Shown: positions 36,705 through 46,193, numbered from the stretch's first letter. The stretch is 64,000 bases of DNA from Hirschia baltica ATCC 49814 (GCF_000023785.1 NC_012982.1:2108001-2172000); one strand, 5' to 3'. Program-made: numbers and translations. Notes: a model not told the origin generated them from the sequence alone.

Positions 36705-37397
36705 ATGCCGCGCGACGCCGCAACAATGATACTTGTTCGTAGCGATGGGCCACAGCCGCGTATCCTTATGGGGCAACGCGCCAGCGGACATGATTTCATG
36801 CCCAATAAATACGTCTTCCCCGGCGGCAGAATGGACCCGTGTGATCTATTGATTCCCCCTCTTGATCAGCTCAATCCAACTTGCCAGTCCCTGTTAAATC
36901 AGAAAAGTAAAACCTCCCCAACAGGCCTTGTTCTTTCAGCCATTCGAGAGACTTTTGAAGAGACTGGTTTGGTTATTGGTGAGAATGTCGCCCATCCCGT
37001 CGACACATCATCAATAGAAGATGAAAGCTGGAAAGCTTATCTTGGACATTCTGTCCGCCCCAGCCTGAAAAACATCCAATTTATCGGCCGCGCAATCACA
37101 CCGCCCTATCGCGCTAAACGTTTTGATGCACGTTTCTTTCTAGCTAGATCAGAAGTCGTTCTGGCCCACTTAAAACGTCCAGCAGATAGCCATGAATTGC
37201 TAGATTTACAATGGTTCACTTTTGAACAAATCGCTGACCTTGATCTTCCCAGCATTACGCGTTTCACCATCCAAGAAGCTCACAAGCGGATCACAACACC
37301 CGAAATACCTCACGCGCCCTTCTTCACATACTGGGAGGAGAATAAAAATCATCTTGAACGACTCAGCTCCTCTCAAAACCCATGTGATTCTCACTGA
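36705..37397 (+). CDS. NUDIX hydrolase; probable true start is a non-standard ATA at 36630
   Basis: 230 residues from the first ATG. The Nudix box is around AIRETFEETGLVIG, after FPGGRMDP. It probably removes nucleoside diphosphates from small substrates; substrate unknown. The frame continues without a stop from 36606, giving ITEKTFKPGQFDDAPPDLSR before the ATG; a similar Pro/Asp-rich N-tail is usual in related alphaproteobacterial Nudix proteins. There is no ATG, GTG, TTG or CTG in that extension, but AGGAG (36618-36622) stands 7 nt before ATA at 36630. The ATG at 36705 has no ribosome-binding site. Confidence 0.88.
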   Translation: MPRDAATMILVRSDGPQPRILMGQRASGHDFMPNKYVFPGGRMDPCDLLIPPLDQLNPTCQSLLNQKSKTSPTGLVLSAIRETFEETGLVIGENVAHPVDTSSIEDESWKAYLGHSVRPSLKNIQFIGRAITPPYRAKRFDARFFLARSEVVLAHLKRPADSHELLDLQWFTFEQIADLDLPSITRFTIQEAHKRITTPEIPHAPFFTYWEENKNHLERLSSSQNPCDSH

Positions 37398-37485
37398 ATT
37401 GAACCTAAAACCTCCACTATTTGCCAAGCCAGCATGTTATTACCTATTTATTTTCAATCTAATGAAGACAATTGAGAAAGAGGTC

Positions 37486-37514
37486 TTGACGAAGCGAGGG
37501 CTAACTGATTTAAG
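37486..37514 (+). promoter_or_regulatory. Putative sigma-70-type promoter of rpmG
   Basis: TTGACG (37486-37491), 17-bp spacer, TTTAAG (37509-37514), about 55 bp before the rpmG start. It matches the -35 box well and the -10 box moderately. Confidence 0.45.
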
Positions 37515-37568
37515 CACGCTTTCCGTTTCACGCGCGAGTAACCGCGCCTCGACCAGAGCAAGAGATCA

Positions 37569-37736
37569 ATGGCTAAACCTACCACTGTGAAAATTCGCTT
37601 GAATTCGACTGCGGACACTGGTTTTTTCTACGTAACAAAGAAAAACCCGCGTAACTTGACTGAAAAACTCGTCTTGAAAAAGTACGACCCAGTCATCCGT
37701 AAACACGTTGAATTCAAAGAAGGTAAAATCAAGTAA
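37569..37736 (+). CDS. rpmG: Ribosomal protein bL33
   Basis: 55-residue protein: it begins [20 protein letters not shown], then [14 protein letters not shown] and ends with [19 protein letters not shown]. This is the full length of bL33, a basic protein of the large ribosomal subunit near the E site. No Cys pairs are present, so it is the zinc-free form. Followed at once by a strong terminator. Confidence 0.97.
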   Translation: MAKPTTVKIRLNSTADTGFFYVTKKNPRNLTEKLVLKKYDPVIRKHVEFKEGKIK

Positions 37737-37760
37737 GATTTTATTTTCGAACAAAACAAA

Positions 37761-37792
37761 AAAGGGCTCGGTAAATACCGAGCCCTTTTTTT
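37761..37792. terminator. Strong bidirectional intrinsic terminator
   Basis: GGGCTCGGTA / TACCGAGCCC perfect 10-bp stem (37764-37773 and 37776-37785), preceded by an A-run and followed by a run of seven Ts. It separates the convergent genes rpmG and pleD. Confidence 0.95.
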
Positions 37793-37835
37793 ATGCTTCA
37801 ATTCCAACTAATCCAAAGCGCGGTTTCAGCGGGTT

Positions 37836-39215
37836 TTAAAAGCCGTCAAAATTACAGACGATTCGGTTACGTCCATTTTCTTTGGCATTATACAAAGCTT
37901 CATCCGCACGCTTTATCAGCTGAGCAACGCTATCATCAGGCGGGAAGGTCACGGATGCACCACCCGACATTGTCACATCCAAACGGCCCAATCCGTTATT
38001 GATACTAAACGGCGCCCCATCCACTTTTTCACGGATACGTTCAGCGGTAAGCTGTGCCATTTGGATCGTCGTATCTGGCATGATGACCATGAATTCTTCA
38101 CCGCCATAACGACATGCGATATCGCTTGGTCGGATATTGTGCATCAATCTATCAGAAAATTGTCGCAACACTTCATCGCCGACATCGTGACCATGACCAT
38201 CATTCACTTTTTTGAAGTGATCCAAGTCACACAGCAAAATAGACACCGGACCGCCGCCCATATTGGCGCGTTTCATAAACTGTTCTAGCTGGTTTTCCAT
38301 ATATCGACGGTTATGCAATCCGGTTAGCTGATCAGTGACCGCCAACTCCATAGACTGATCCAGACGCGCACGTAGAGAATCAATATATCGCTTCTTACTC
38401 ACCTGCGTCTTGACCCGCGCGAGCAGTTCTTCAGGATCAATAGGCCGCACCAAAATATCAGATGCTCCAAGATCCAGCGCTCGAACAGCTAACGCCTCAT
38501 CTTCGGCACCAACTATCGCCAAGATGGGCAAATCACGCGTGGCTTCCAGATTTCTTAGATAGGCACATAATTTTAGCCCATCATATTTTTCACCACCAAG
38601 AGACAACACCATAATATCAACAGTCGCTGCGCCCGCACCCACACCGCCCGGTTTAGCGCCAGCATTGGCGAGCGTCATGGGTTTGTGGTCAGTCTCAAGA
38701 TATCGACAAATTCTCGCTGCTTGGCGCTCATTATCATCAACAACAAGTACACGTGCAGGATTTCCACCGCGCCCTGTTGGCGTCACATCAATCACACCTA
38801 TACGCCGGCCCGATGCTTCACGCTTGCGCAGTTCATCAGCAACCAATTTATACTTTGACAATGCCCGCACTCGTGAAAGCAATTGCAAATCATTGATTGG
38901 CTTCGTCAAAAAGTCATCTGCACCAGCGCGCAAACCTTTTAATCGGTCTTCACGCTCATTGAGAGCCGTCACCATCACAATAGGGATATGCTCAGTGCGA
39001 GGGTCAAATTTAAGCTCTCGACAGGCCTCAAACCCATCCATGCGCGGCATCATCACATCAAGCAGAATAATATCAGGTTCTGTTGCAATCGCTTTATCAA
39101 TTGCATCCAGACCATCAACAGCAGTCGTGACCTGAAAATATTCATGCGCAAGTTTAGCGCACAATAATTTCCGGTTGGCTTCTATATCATCAACAACAAG
39201 TACACGTGCGCTCAA
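37836..39215 (-). CDS. pleD: Diguanylate cyclase response regulator PleD
   Basis: 459 residues with two receiver domains and a C-terminal GGDEF domain. The first receiver has phospho-acceptor Asp53 (DIILLDVMMPRMDG) and Lys in FLTKPIND; the second is degenerate, used for dimerisation. The catalytic motif is GGEEF near residue 370, with an inhibitory I-site RPSD five residues upstream, so product feedback is expected. In Caulobacter PleD makes c-di-GMP at the stalked pole and promotes loss of the flagellum and growth of stalk and holdfast. Start overlaps the divK stop by four bases (divK-pleD operon, as in Caulobacter). Confidence 0.97.
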   Translation of the reverse strand: MSARVLVVDDIEANRKLLCAKLAHEYFQVTTAVDGLDAIDKAIATEPDIILLDVMMPRMDGFEACRELKFDPRTEHIPIVMVTALNEREDRLKGLRAGADDFLTKPINDLQLLSRVRALSKYKLVADELRKREASGRRIGVIDVTPTGRGGNPARVLVVDDNERQAARICRYLETDHKPMTLANAGAKPGGVGAGAATVDIMVLSLGGEKYDGLKLCAYLRNLEATRDLPILAIVGAEDEALAVRALDLGASDILVRPIDPEELLARVKTQVSKKRYIDSLRARLDQSMELAVTDQLTGLHNRRYMENQLEQFMKRANMGGGPVSILLCDLDHFKKVNDGHGHDVGDEVLRQFSDRLMHNIRPSDIACRYGGEEFMVIMPDTTIQMAQLTAERIREKVDGAPFSINNGLGRLDVTMSGGASVTFPPDDSVAQLIKRADEALYNAKENGRNRIVCNFDGF

Positions 39216-39607
39216 TGGGTCGAACCCCGTGTAGAGGTCAGCTCTTCTACCATTTTGATAAATGGTGTCATCTGAATTGGTTTTGTCATATAGGCTTCAC
39301 AACCGGCAGCTTTCACGTCTTCTTCATCCTGACGCATAGCAAACGCTGTAACGGCCAAAATTGGAATATTGCCTACTACATCGTCATCTTTTATCCAACG
39401 CGCAAGGTCCAAACCGGACACTTCGGGAAGTTGAATATCCATAATAATGAGATCTGGATGAATTTCTTTTGCCATTTCGACAGCCCGCAAGCCGTCAATA
39501 GACTTAACAGCCTCAAAACCGAACGCACCCAACAAATCGCAGAACAATTTCATGTTCAGCTCATTGTCCTCGACGACGAGGACTTTTTTCGATGCAGTTT
39601 CAGCCAT
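39212..39607 (-). CDS. divK: Single-domain response regulator DivK
   Basis: 131-residue receiver-only protein. Acidic pocket VVEDNELNMK, phospho-acceptor Asp57 in LIIMDIQLPEVSG, conserved Thr/Ala in AVTAFAM and Lys in AYMTKPIQM. DivK is phosphorylated by DivJ, dephosphorylated by PleC and feeds the CckA-CtrA cell-cycle relay. AGGAG lies about 11 nt before the ATG. The upstream region has three GANTC sites and a CtrA-like half-site pair. Confidence 0.96.
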   Translation of the reverse strand: MAETASKKVLVVEDNELNMKLFCDLLGAFGFEAVKSIDGLRAVEMAKEIHPDLIIMDIQLPEVSGLDLARWIKDDDVVGNIPILAVTAFAMRQDEEDVKAAGCEAYMTKPIQMTPFIKMVEELTSTRGSTH

Positions 39608-39976
39608 ATCTGTCGCTACTCCTCGCGAAACCGCGTATGCGATTCCCCACTCTCAACCCGTATTTTCGTCCAATAGGGTTAAACACCCTTTTACGGCTCA
39701 AGATAAAAAAGACTTTTATGCAAGTTATCTATGCACAAAACCCATGAACATTCAGTCAATTAACAAACATTCAGCTTCAGGCTTATATTTACCTCTATTT
39801 CGTCTTCAATTCCTGATTCACCCGAATCTCACCTGATTAAACACAACTTTATAAAAATCTAAGCTAACGAGACATTAACTTAGACATTTTCTATCGTCGA
39901 TCTTGAAAAAAATCTTGTATCTGTCATCCGTTAAATACAACAGTTTCGACAATTATATGTTGCCTTGGAGACAAAT
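39608..39976. promoter_or_regulatory. divK/ridA divergent regulatory region with GANTC and CtrA-like sites
   Basis: About 370 bp without a gene. GANTC (CcrM methylation) occurs at 39641-39645, 39815-39819 and 39824-39828. TTAA-N7-TTTA, one base from the CtrA consensus TTAA-N7-TTAA, lies at 39837-39851. The combination is typical of cell-cycle-regulated promoters in Caulobacterales; actual use here is untested. Confidence 0.4.
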
Positions 39977-40435
39977 ATGCCAACACCAGAAGCACGCCTT
40001 GAACGCTTAGGGATTACACTCGGCGAACCAAACGCTGCCGTAGCTAACTATGTTCCCTATGTCATTTCTGGAAACCAGCTATTTATCTCAGGCCAAATTT
40101 CTATGGATGCAAACGGTCTCGTCAAAGGTCGCTTAGGTGAAAACATGGATTTAGAAGCCGGACAGGCAGCTGCGCGTTTGTGCGGTATAAATCTAATCAC
40201 ACAAATGAAAGCAGCGCTTCAATCCCTAAGTCGCGTTGAGCGCATCGTAAAGCTTGGTGGCTTTGTCAACGCTTCACCAGATTTCGTAGACATTCCTCAA
40301 GTCATCAATGGATGTTCAGACATTATGGTCGAAGCATTTGGCGAAAAAGGGCGTCACGCGCGTTCAGCTGTGGCCTGTCCGGTTTTGCCTCTGGGTGTCG
40401 CTGTTGAAGTCGATGCGATAATTGAATTTGAATAA
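39977..40435 (+). CDS. RidA family (YjgF) protein
   Basis: 152 residues. Family features: LFISGQISMDANGLVKGRLGENM, AARLCGINLITQMKAAL, the Arg-containing GRHARSAVAC (imine-binding Arg) and a C-terminal VEVDAIIEFE. Such proteins clear reactive enamine or imine intermediates made by PLP enzymes. Slightly longer than the classic 128-residue RidA. ATG at 39977 with GGAG 6 nt upstream is preferred over TTG at 39965. Confidence 0.92.
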   Translation: MPTPEARLERLGITLGEPNAAVANYVPYVISGNQLFISGQISMDANGLVKGRLGENMDLEAGQAAARLCGINLITQMKAALQSLSRVERIVKLGGFVNASPDFVDIPQVINGCSDIMVEAFGEKGRHARSAVACPVLPLGVAVEVDAIIEFE

Positions 40436-40504
40436 ACACTAAAGTTTGCAATTGACCCAAATTTTTTATTGAAAGGACGTGGTTTCATCTCCACATAAAG
40501 CTTC

Positions 40505-41683
40505 ATGGATAAAGATGAATTCACGCTTTCAATCTCGATTATAAATGCGCTTTCCGAAGTTGATAGAGACGACTGGAATAAGATCGCAAACCCTGAGGGT
40601 GAAAGTTATGATCCTTTTCTCGATTGGGATTTTCTACAAGCCTTAGAAGAAACCGGCTGCGTTTCACCACAAACAGGCTGGGCCCCTTACCACATCCTCG
40701 CCAAAGATCAGGATGACCAGCTGATAGGCGCATGCCCGATGTATCTCAAATCACATTCTCAAGGTGAGTTTGTCTTTGATCATTCATGGGCGGATGCCTT
40801 AGAGCGTGCTGGTGGGCGCTATTATCCAAAATTATTGATAGGCGTTCCCTTTACCCCCGTAACTGGACGAAGACGCCTTTGCATTCCCAGCCCCAATGCC
40901 ACCCTCGTCAAAGATGCATTGCTGCAAACAGCGGTCAAAATGACGTCCGACAACAATCTCTCATCACTGCATATAAACTTTATTGATGCCCTAGAATACG
41001 AAGAATTAGGTGCGCAAAGCTTGCTTCAACGCACCGACCAACAATTTCACTGGGAAAATGACAACTATAATAATTTTGACGACTTCCTAAATGTACTCGC
41101 ATCGCGCAAACGCAAAAATCTAAAAAAGGAACGCGCTCAAGCCCAAGATGGGATTATTTACGAGCACCTAACCGGAGATCAAATCACCGCCGAGCATTGG
41201 GATATCTTCTATGATTATTATACCGATACCGGCGCGCGCAAATGGGGCAGCCCCTATCTCAACCGTGATTTTTTCACCCTTCTAGGTCAGCGCATGAGCG
41301 ACAAGATATTGCTTGTTTTCGCACGCGACACTGAAGACAATCGCCCCATTGCTGGTGCGCTCAATATGATCGGCTCCGACACACTCTATGGTCGCTATTG
41401 GGGATGTTCCGAACAACGTCCCTGTTTGCATTTTGAAACCTGCTATTATCAAGCCATCGACTTTGCCATCGCCCACGGCTTGAAACGGGTTGAAGCCGGC
41501 GCACAAGGTGGCCACAAGCTCGCACGCGGTTATTCACCAAGCCCCACATATTCAGCGCACTGGATCGCCAATGAAAGCTTTTCAGATGCTATCGCTCAAT
41601 ATCTAACCCATGAACGCGAACAAGTTGAATCTGATATTGAATATCTAGGCCAAAGAACACCATTTCGAAAAAGCGAAGATTAA
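40505..41683 (+). CDS. COG3146/DUF482 GNAT-like N-acyltransferase
   Basis: 392 residues. Matches the 'peptidogalycan biosynthesis' family: GCVSPQTGWAPYHILAKD, ACPMYLKSHSQGEFVFDHSWADA, YYPKLLIGVPFTPVTGRR, RKRKNLKKERAQA, and the acceptor region RYWGCSEQRPCLHFETCYYQAIDFAI with EAGAQGGHKLARGY. The role is unproven; FemAB-like folds transfer aminoacyl or acyl groups. The ridA-COG3146-HIT order is common in alphaproteobacteria. Confidence 0.92.
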   Translation: MDKDEFTLSISIINALSEVDRDDWNKIANPEGESYDPFLDWDFLQALEETGCVSPQTGWAPYHILAKDQDDQLIGACPMYLKSHSQGEFVFDHSWADALERAGGRYYPKLLIGVPFTPVTGRRRLCIPSPNATLVKDALLQTAVKMTSDNNLSSLHINFIDALEYEELGAQSLLQRTDQQFHWENDNYNNFDDFLNVLASRKRKNLKKERAQAQDGIIYEHLTGDQITAEHWDIFYDYYTDTGARKWGSPYLNRDFFTLLGQRMSDKILLVFARDTEDNRPIAGALNMIGSDTLYGRYWGCSEQRPCLHFETCYYQAIDFAIAHGLKRVEAGAQGGHKLARGYSPSPTYSAHWIANESFSDAIAQYLTHEREQVESDIEYLGQRTPFRKSED

Positions 41684-41694
41684 AGGAAAATACC

Positions 41695-42129
41695 ATGAGC
41701 CTTCACGGAACTTACGATAATGACAATATCTTTGCCAAAATACTGCGCGGAGAAATCCCGTCGGTAAAAGTATATGAAGATGATGTCGCGCTTGCTTTTA
41801 TGGATGCCTTCCCACAAGCAGACGGCCACACGCTTGTCATTCCTAAAGGCGTCACTGCCCGCAACTTCCTTGAAATGCCTCAAGAAAAGCTTGGCCCTTA
41901 TATGGAGCGCGTCCAGAAAGTGGCGCAAGCGGTGGAGCGTGCACTCGCCCCTGATGGCATTATACTAACGCAGTTCAACGGTGAAGCTGCCGGCCAAACC
42001 GTTTATCATCTCCACTTTCACATCATTCCGCGTAGAGAAGGCAAATCCATCGGTACACATGCCGCCGGAACAATGGCTGACATGGGTGAATTAGAAACAA
42101 TCGCGACAGAAATACGTGCTGAGCTTTAG
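41695..42129 (+). CDS. HIT (histidine triad) nucleotide-binding protein
   Basis: 144 residues. NDNIFAKILRGEIPSVKVYED at the N-terminus and the histidine triad HLHFHIIPR (about residues 105-113) are diagnostic of Hint-type phosphoramidases that hydrolyse AMP-linked amines. AAAGGA lies about 8 nt upstream. Its stop overlaps the convergent GST gene by four bases. Confidence 0.95.
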   Translation: MSLHGTYDNDNIFAKILRGEIPSVKVYEDDVALAFMDAFPQADGHTLVIPKGVTARNFLEMPQEKLGPYMERVQKVAQAVERALAPDGIILTQFNGEAAGQTVYHLHFHIIPRREGKSIGTHAAGTMADMGELETIATEIRAEL

Positions 42130-42788
42130 CGCTCAACTGGATAAATAATCGGCGTGTCGCCCTCTTTCCAGGGCGCACGCTTGACCATAATTGCCTCGAA
42201 AATTTCAGACGCCATCGCCGCTTGCAGCCATTTATGCACATGCGGTATATCCTGCGCATCAAACCATTCCATATCCGCAATACGAAACTGACGGATAAAC
42301 GGAAAAATCGCATAATCAGCCAGCCCCATAATATCACCAGCTAGATAGGCTTGATTCTTTAATCTGCTTTCCAGATCCAGTATTGTTTCAAATCCCGCTG
42401 TGCGATGCTCAATCCCGTCAACATCATCATAGCGATAGGCGTATTTATAACGGTCCAGATGCGCTTTGAATGGACCATCATTGCGCTCAATCAAATCATA
42501 GGTGACAGCGCGGTCCATGGCATTAATCGGCAGCCAACCTTCAGGGTCGTTTATACTCAACGCCCACAGCATAACATCTAGGCTTTCATCTATGACTTTA
42601 TCTTCGCCCAACACTAAGGTTGGCACTGTGCCTTTATCGCTGGCTTCCAGCATAGCGGCAGGCTTATCGCGCAACAAAATTTCGCGCCATTCAAACGCCT
42701 GCCCGCAAACATGCAAAGCCATACGCCCCCGCATAGCATAGGGACAACGTCGAAAAGTATAGAGAATAGGAAGATTAGAATGTGTCAT
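42126..42788 (-). CDS. Glutathione S-transferase
   Basis: 220 residues. N-terminal thioredoxin-fold (ILYTFRRCPYAMRGRMAL, the CPYA pair near residue 15; TVPTLVLGEDKVIDESLDVM, the glutathione-binding cis-Pro and Glu/Ser) and a helical C-terminal domain. The redox Cys suggests an Omega or Beta-like class. ATG at 42788 is chosen over an in-frame GTG six codons upstream because the fold begins there. Confidence 0.92.
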   Translation of the reverse strand: MTHSNLPILYTFRRCPYAMRGRMALHVCGQAFEWREILLRDKPAAMLEASDKGTVPTLVLGEDKVIDESLDVMLWALSINDPEGWLPINAMDRAVTYDLIERNDGPFKAHLDRYKYAYRYDDVDGIEHRTAGFETILDLESRLKNQAYLAGDIMGLADYAIFPFIRQFRIADMEWFDAQDIPHVHKWLQAAMASEIFEAIMVKRAPWKEGDTPIIYPVER

Positions 42789-42829
42789 CCCGCATGGATA
42801 ATACACGCTAATTTTTTATCAAGCTCTAC

Positions 42830-44047
42830 TTATCCCTTTGGCGTGATCCGCAGGAGACGGCCTTCAAAACCATCTTCTAGCACATAGATTGCGCCATCTG
42901 GTCCCTGCTCGATTTCTCGCACGCGTTCATCCCAAGAATAGCGCGCTTCTTCCGTGCCTTTCTCGCCATCCAGTGACACACGCACAATCGCCTGTCCGCT
43001 CAAACCGCCCATCAATGCATTGCCTTTCCAATCGGCAAACACATCACCTGTATAAATGATCAAACTGCCAGGCGAAATTGACGGCACCCATGAAATAGCC
43101 GGCGTTTTAAAATCATCGCGCGTGTCATGGTCAGGAATATCCAACATAGAATAATTGCGACCATCAGAAACCACTGGCCAGCCATAATTTTCGCCCTTCA
43201 CAATGCGGTTTAATTCATCGCCGCCGCGCGGGCCCATCTCGTTTTCCCAAATCTGGCCATCAGCATCCATCGCGATACCAAGCGGATTTCTGTGCCCTAT
43301 GGACCAAAATTGCTCTTTAATGCCACCTTGCCCCGCAAAAGGATTATCATCCGGCAGGCTGCCATCATCATTGAGGCGAATAAGCTTTCCAAGATTACCA
43401 TTCATATCCTGCGCAGGCGTCTGTCCACCGCGATCACCCGATGTAATGAAAAGATATCCATCCTTATCAAACAGCAAACGCTGACTGAAATGACGCCCCG
43501 TATCAATTTTCGGCGATTGCGTCCAAATACGCTCAATATCGGTCAACTCACCGCCCGAAGATGTTAAATTCAGCGTCCCGCTTTCAACAACAGAGCCATA
43601 TAAATCACCCTCAGCTTCGATATAGGAAATATAGACTTTTTTGTTGTTTTCAAAATCAGGATGTAGCGCCAAATCGGCAAAACCACCTTGGCCCGCAACT
43701 TCACTTTCAGGCACACCGGCAATCTGCCCCAACACATCTCCATCCGCCGTGACGAGCTTGATACGCCCTTCTTTTTCATTCACTAGCAGATTGCCATCTG
43801 GCAAGAATGTCATCGCCCACGGCTCTTCAAATTGACCAAGCGGCTCGGCGATCAACACAACTCCATCACTACCTTTTATTTCAAAAGCATTCGCCGGCAA
43901 TTCTCGCGTCACGTCACCTTCAACCGAGGCTGTTTCAGAAACATCAGCCTCAGGCGGCACTGTCTTCTCTGCGGCAGGTTTAGCGCATCCCGCAATCGCA
44001 AAAACTGAAACTGCTGAAACAAGTGAGATCAAAGTAAATCGAGTCAT
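42830..44047 (-). CDS. Lipoprotein PQQ-dependent sugar dehydrogenase-like protein
   Basis: 405 residues. Lipobox FAIAGC puts the lipid Cys near residue 21, so the enzyme is membrane-tethered and periplasmic. Beta-propeller motifs of soluble aldose dehydrogenases (YliI/Asd family): PWAMTFLPDGNLLVNEKEG, GGFADLALHPDF, FITSGDRGGQTPAQDMNGNLGK, WSIGHRNPLGIAMD and ENEMGPRGGDELN. Several catalytic His/Arg positions (GHRN) are conserved. PQQ synthesis genes are not in the window. Confidence 0.92.
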   Translation of the reverse strand: MTRFTLISLVSAVSVFAIAGCAKPAAEKTVPPEADVSETASVEGDVTRELPANAFEIKGSDGVVLIAEPLGQFEEPWAMTFLPDGNLLVNEKEGRIKLVTADGDVLGQIAGVPESEVAGQGGFADLALHPDFENNKKVYISYIEAEGDLYGSVVESGTLNLTSSGGELTDIERIWTQSPKIDTGRHFSQRLLFDKDGYLFITSGDRGGQTPAQDMNGNLGKLIRLNDDGSLPDDNPFAGQGGIKEQFWSIGHRNPLGIAMDADGQIWENEMGPRGGDELNRIVKGENYGWPVVSDGRNYSMLDIPDHDTRDDFKTPAISWVPSISPGSLIIYTGDVFADWKGNALMGGLSGQAIVRVSLDGEKGTEEARYSWDERVREIEQGPDGAIYVLEDGFEGRLLRITPKG

Positions 44048-44112
44048 GGCGCAATCTTTCGCTAGTGAATATATATTGGTTAGCGCAGAACTGTTGAGTT
44101 ATTGTTATGCTA

Positions 44113-45090
44113 TTACGAAGTCGGCTTCCATTCAAGGTAAGCTAGTTGCTCCATTGTACGAGCTACACCACCGAAACCAGGCTCTAATTTGGCTTTCGAG
44201 ACTCCCAAATTAAACAATTTTGATAACAATTCATCAGCTTCGGTCCAAGGTAACTCATATAATATAAATGTGCCTACTTTACGGTTTGTAGGCGATCTGT
44301 CTTTGATTATCGGATTTGCCAATTCATCCAAAGGACGACTGACTACAAGTTTTTGTTGAGCCCACTTCCCTGACACCCATGTAAACAAGCCCGCTTGTGC
44401 CATTAGATTAGGATTTTGATATTTAGGTGGTGACGAAACCTCAACCCTCAATAAATCTTTGTTTGTATCTTCTTCTAAAAGCACTGCTTCTTTTACATCA
44501 TATGGATTCATCATCCACACTCCGAGTGTATGCTTGCTAGGATCTTTGGAGGGGTCATCTCGCATTAATGCTAACGCACTTTCAGCAGCAAAATAAGCAG
44601 CTGTGAGAACATCGTATGACCAATCTAATAATCTGGTCGGTAATCCGTAATGTTGGGCTAAAGCAATGATGGGGACTAATTCTTGGGGAGGCCAATTTTG
44701 AACTACTTCCTGAAACTGATCATTCCTCTCAGCATTGCCAAACTCGTTAAATGCTTCTCTAAAGAACACAGGTAGCTCTGGAACGGCCAACCCAGCCCTA
44801 TCAGCGATGGCTAAAAATCGCTCGACTATTCGAAACTCTAAATACACCTGTTTCAAATTCTCATTGAGACCACAATAAATTGAATTTTCATGTAAATCAG
44901 CCAATTTTAATAAACGTTCAGCATTTTCAGGGCGAAGGGCTGTAGGCACAAGCGAGTGCTTCATCGCATCACCTACGCCCCTCCAGACAAATATTTGTTT
45001 TCTAGGAAGCTGCCAGTTCGTTTGGAATGCCATTAAAGAGCTTAAAAAGGCATTTGCTGACTCAGAAGATCTATCCCGATGTGTTCGCAT
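44113..45090 (-). CDS. FRG-domain protein
   Basis: 325 residues. The FRG (Phe-Arg-Gly) domain is recognised by FVWRGVGDAMKHSLVPTALR near residue 34 and the core ALAQHYGLPTRLLDWSYDVL with AAYFAAESALAL after it. No membrane segment. FRG proteins are scattered in bacteria, often on mobile or defence-rich regions; biochemical function is not settled. Here it sits alone between two housekeeping minus-strand genes, and its base composition looks more AT-rich than theirs, suggesting acquisition by transfer. AAGAGAG lies about 9 nt before the ATG. Confidence 0.88.
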   Translation of the reverse strand: MRTHRDRSSESANAFLSSLMAFQTNWQLPRKQIFVWRGVGDAMKHSLVPTALRPENAERLLKLADLHENSIYCGLNENLKQVYLEFRIVERFLAIADRAGLAVPELPVFFREAFNEFGNAERNDQFQEVVQNWPPQELVPIIALAQHYGLPTRLLDWSYDVLTAAYFAAESALALMRDDPSKDPSKHTLGVWMMNPYDVKEAVLLEEDTNKDLLRVEVSSPPKYQNPNLMAQAGLFTWVSGKWAQQKLVVSRPLDELANPIIKDRSPTNRKVGTFILYELPWTEADELLSKLFNLGVSKAKLEPGFGGVARTMEQLAYLEWKPTS

Positions 45091-45130
45091 TTTTATGCTC
45101 TCTTACATTTTTAAAGACAATGGCTAGCTT

Positions 45131-46126
45131 CTACTCCCCAGCAGATTCTTTCCCAGCGATAGACTTTAATCTCGCCTCTTCAGCCGCAAGACGTGCTGCT
45201 ACGCGTTCGGCGGTCAGATCTTGCCCAACATGTGATTTGCCGCGTTTTTTTGCCAACTCAATCTGCTTTTGACGTTCTTCAAATGCTGCTTTTTTCTCTG
45301 GTGAATATTCGTCATAGCATTGGTGACAAGACACGCCTTTGGTAAATTCAGGCTTGTCTATATCGGCGCGCGTGATTGGCCGACGGCAGGCAAAACACTG
45401 ATCATAACTGCCCAATTCAAGGCCGTGTTTCACCGACACACGTTGGTCAAAGACAAAACACTCACCTTCCCAGGTTGATTTTTCTTCTGGCACATTTTCA
45501 AGATATTTTAGAATGCCGCCTTTCAGGTGAAACACTTCTTCAAAGCCCATATCCTTGGCCAAAGCCGTCGATTTTTCACAGCGAATACCACCCGTGCAGA
45601 ACATCGCCACTTTTGGCTTATTGTGCGTGCGTTGGAATTTCTCAAACCATTCAGGAAATTCGCGGAAAGTCGTCGTTTTCGGGTTCACCGCGCCTTTAAA
45701 CGTGCCAATCTGCACCTCATAATCATTGCGCGTGTCGATCAAAATCACATCGTCTTGCGCGATCAAATCATTCCAGTCTTCTGGATCAACATATGTTCCC
45801 ACAATATTGCTTGGGTCCGTGCCCGGCACACCCATCGTCACAATCTCGTTTTTCAGGCGCACTTTCATCCGCAAGAAAGGCATCTCTTTCGCAAAGCTTT
45901 CTTTGTGCTCAGTGGCTTCAAGCCCAGGAATAGAGCGAATATGCGCAAGCACAGCATCAATACCCTCACGGCTACCAGCGATAGTTCCGTTAATGCCTTC
46001 AGTGGCCAGAAGCAATGTCCCCTTCGTGCCCGCAGCCTCGCACGCGGCCAGCAAGGGCACCTGCAGCTCTTCATAATTTGGAAGCTTAGCAAAGTGATAA
46101 AGTGCGGCGACGATAATCTGGGTCAT
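45131..46126 (-). CDS. trhO: tRNA uridine(34) hydroxylase TrhO (rhodanese-like)
   Basis: 331 residues. N-terminal acylphosphatase-like domain ([15 protein letters not shown]), a rhodanese domain with [20 protein letters not shown] and the catalytic Cys in [14 protein letters not shown], then [14 protein letters not shown] and a four-Cys pattern (CFACRRP, CHQC) with a Lys-rich C-terminal helix. TrhO makes 5-hydroxyuridine at tRNA position 34 with oxygen. No obvious Shine-Dalgarno was seen. Confidence 0.95.
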   Translation of the reverse strand: MTQIIVAALYHFAKLPNYEELQVPLLAACEAAGTKGTLLLATEGINGTIAGSREGIDAVLAHIRSIPGLEATEHKESFAKEMPFLRMKVRLKNEIVTMGVPGTDPSNIVGTYVDPEDWNDLIAQDDVILIDTRNDYEVQIGTFKGAVNPKTTTFREFPEWFEKFQRTHNKPKVAMFCTGGIRCEKSTALAKDMGFEEVFHLKGGILKYLENVPEEKSTWEGECFVFDQRVSVKHGLELGSYDQCFACRRPITRADIDKPEFTKGVSCHQCYDEYSPEKKAAFEERQKQIELAKKRGKSHVGQDLTAERVAARLAAEEARLKSIAGKESAGE

Positions 46127-46167
46127 TGTGTTTGTTTCAGTCTAAAATTGATCAGTTCAAAACATTC

Positions 46168-46193
46168 GGGCGAGAGCATCACTGCCCTCGCCC
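46168..46193. terminator. Stable hairpin between clpA and trhO
   Basis: GGGCGAGAGC / GCCCTCGCCC pairs over 10 bp (one G-U on one strand) around a 6-nt loop. It lies in the 147-bp gap after clpA on the minus strand; the T-run is weak. A second 7-bp stem TTGTCAC / GTGACAA is at 46248-46270, next to the clpA stop. Confidence 0.5.

Noticed and set aside
44113-45090. Toxin-antitoxin or multi-gene defence island around the FRG gene
   Set aside because: Flanking genes are a sugar dehydrogenase and trhO; no partner ORF or integrase is present.
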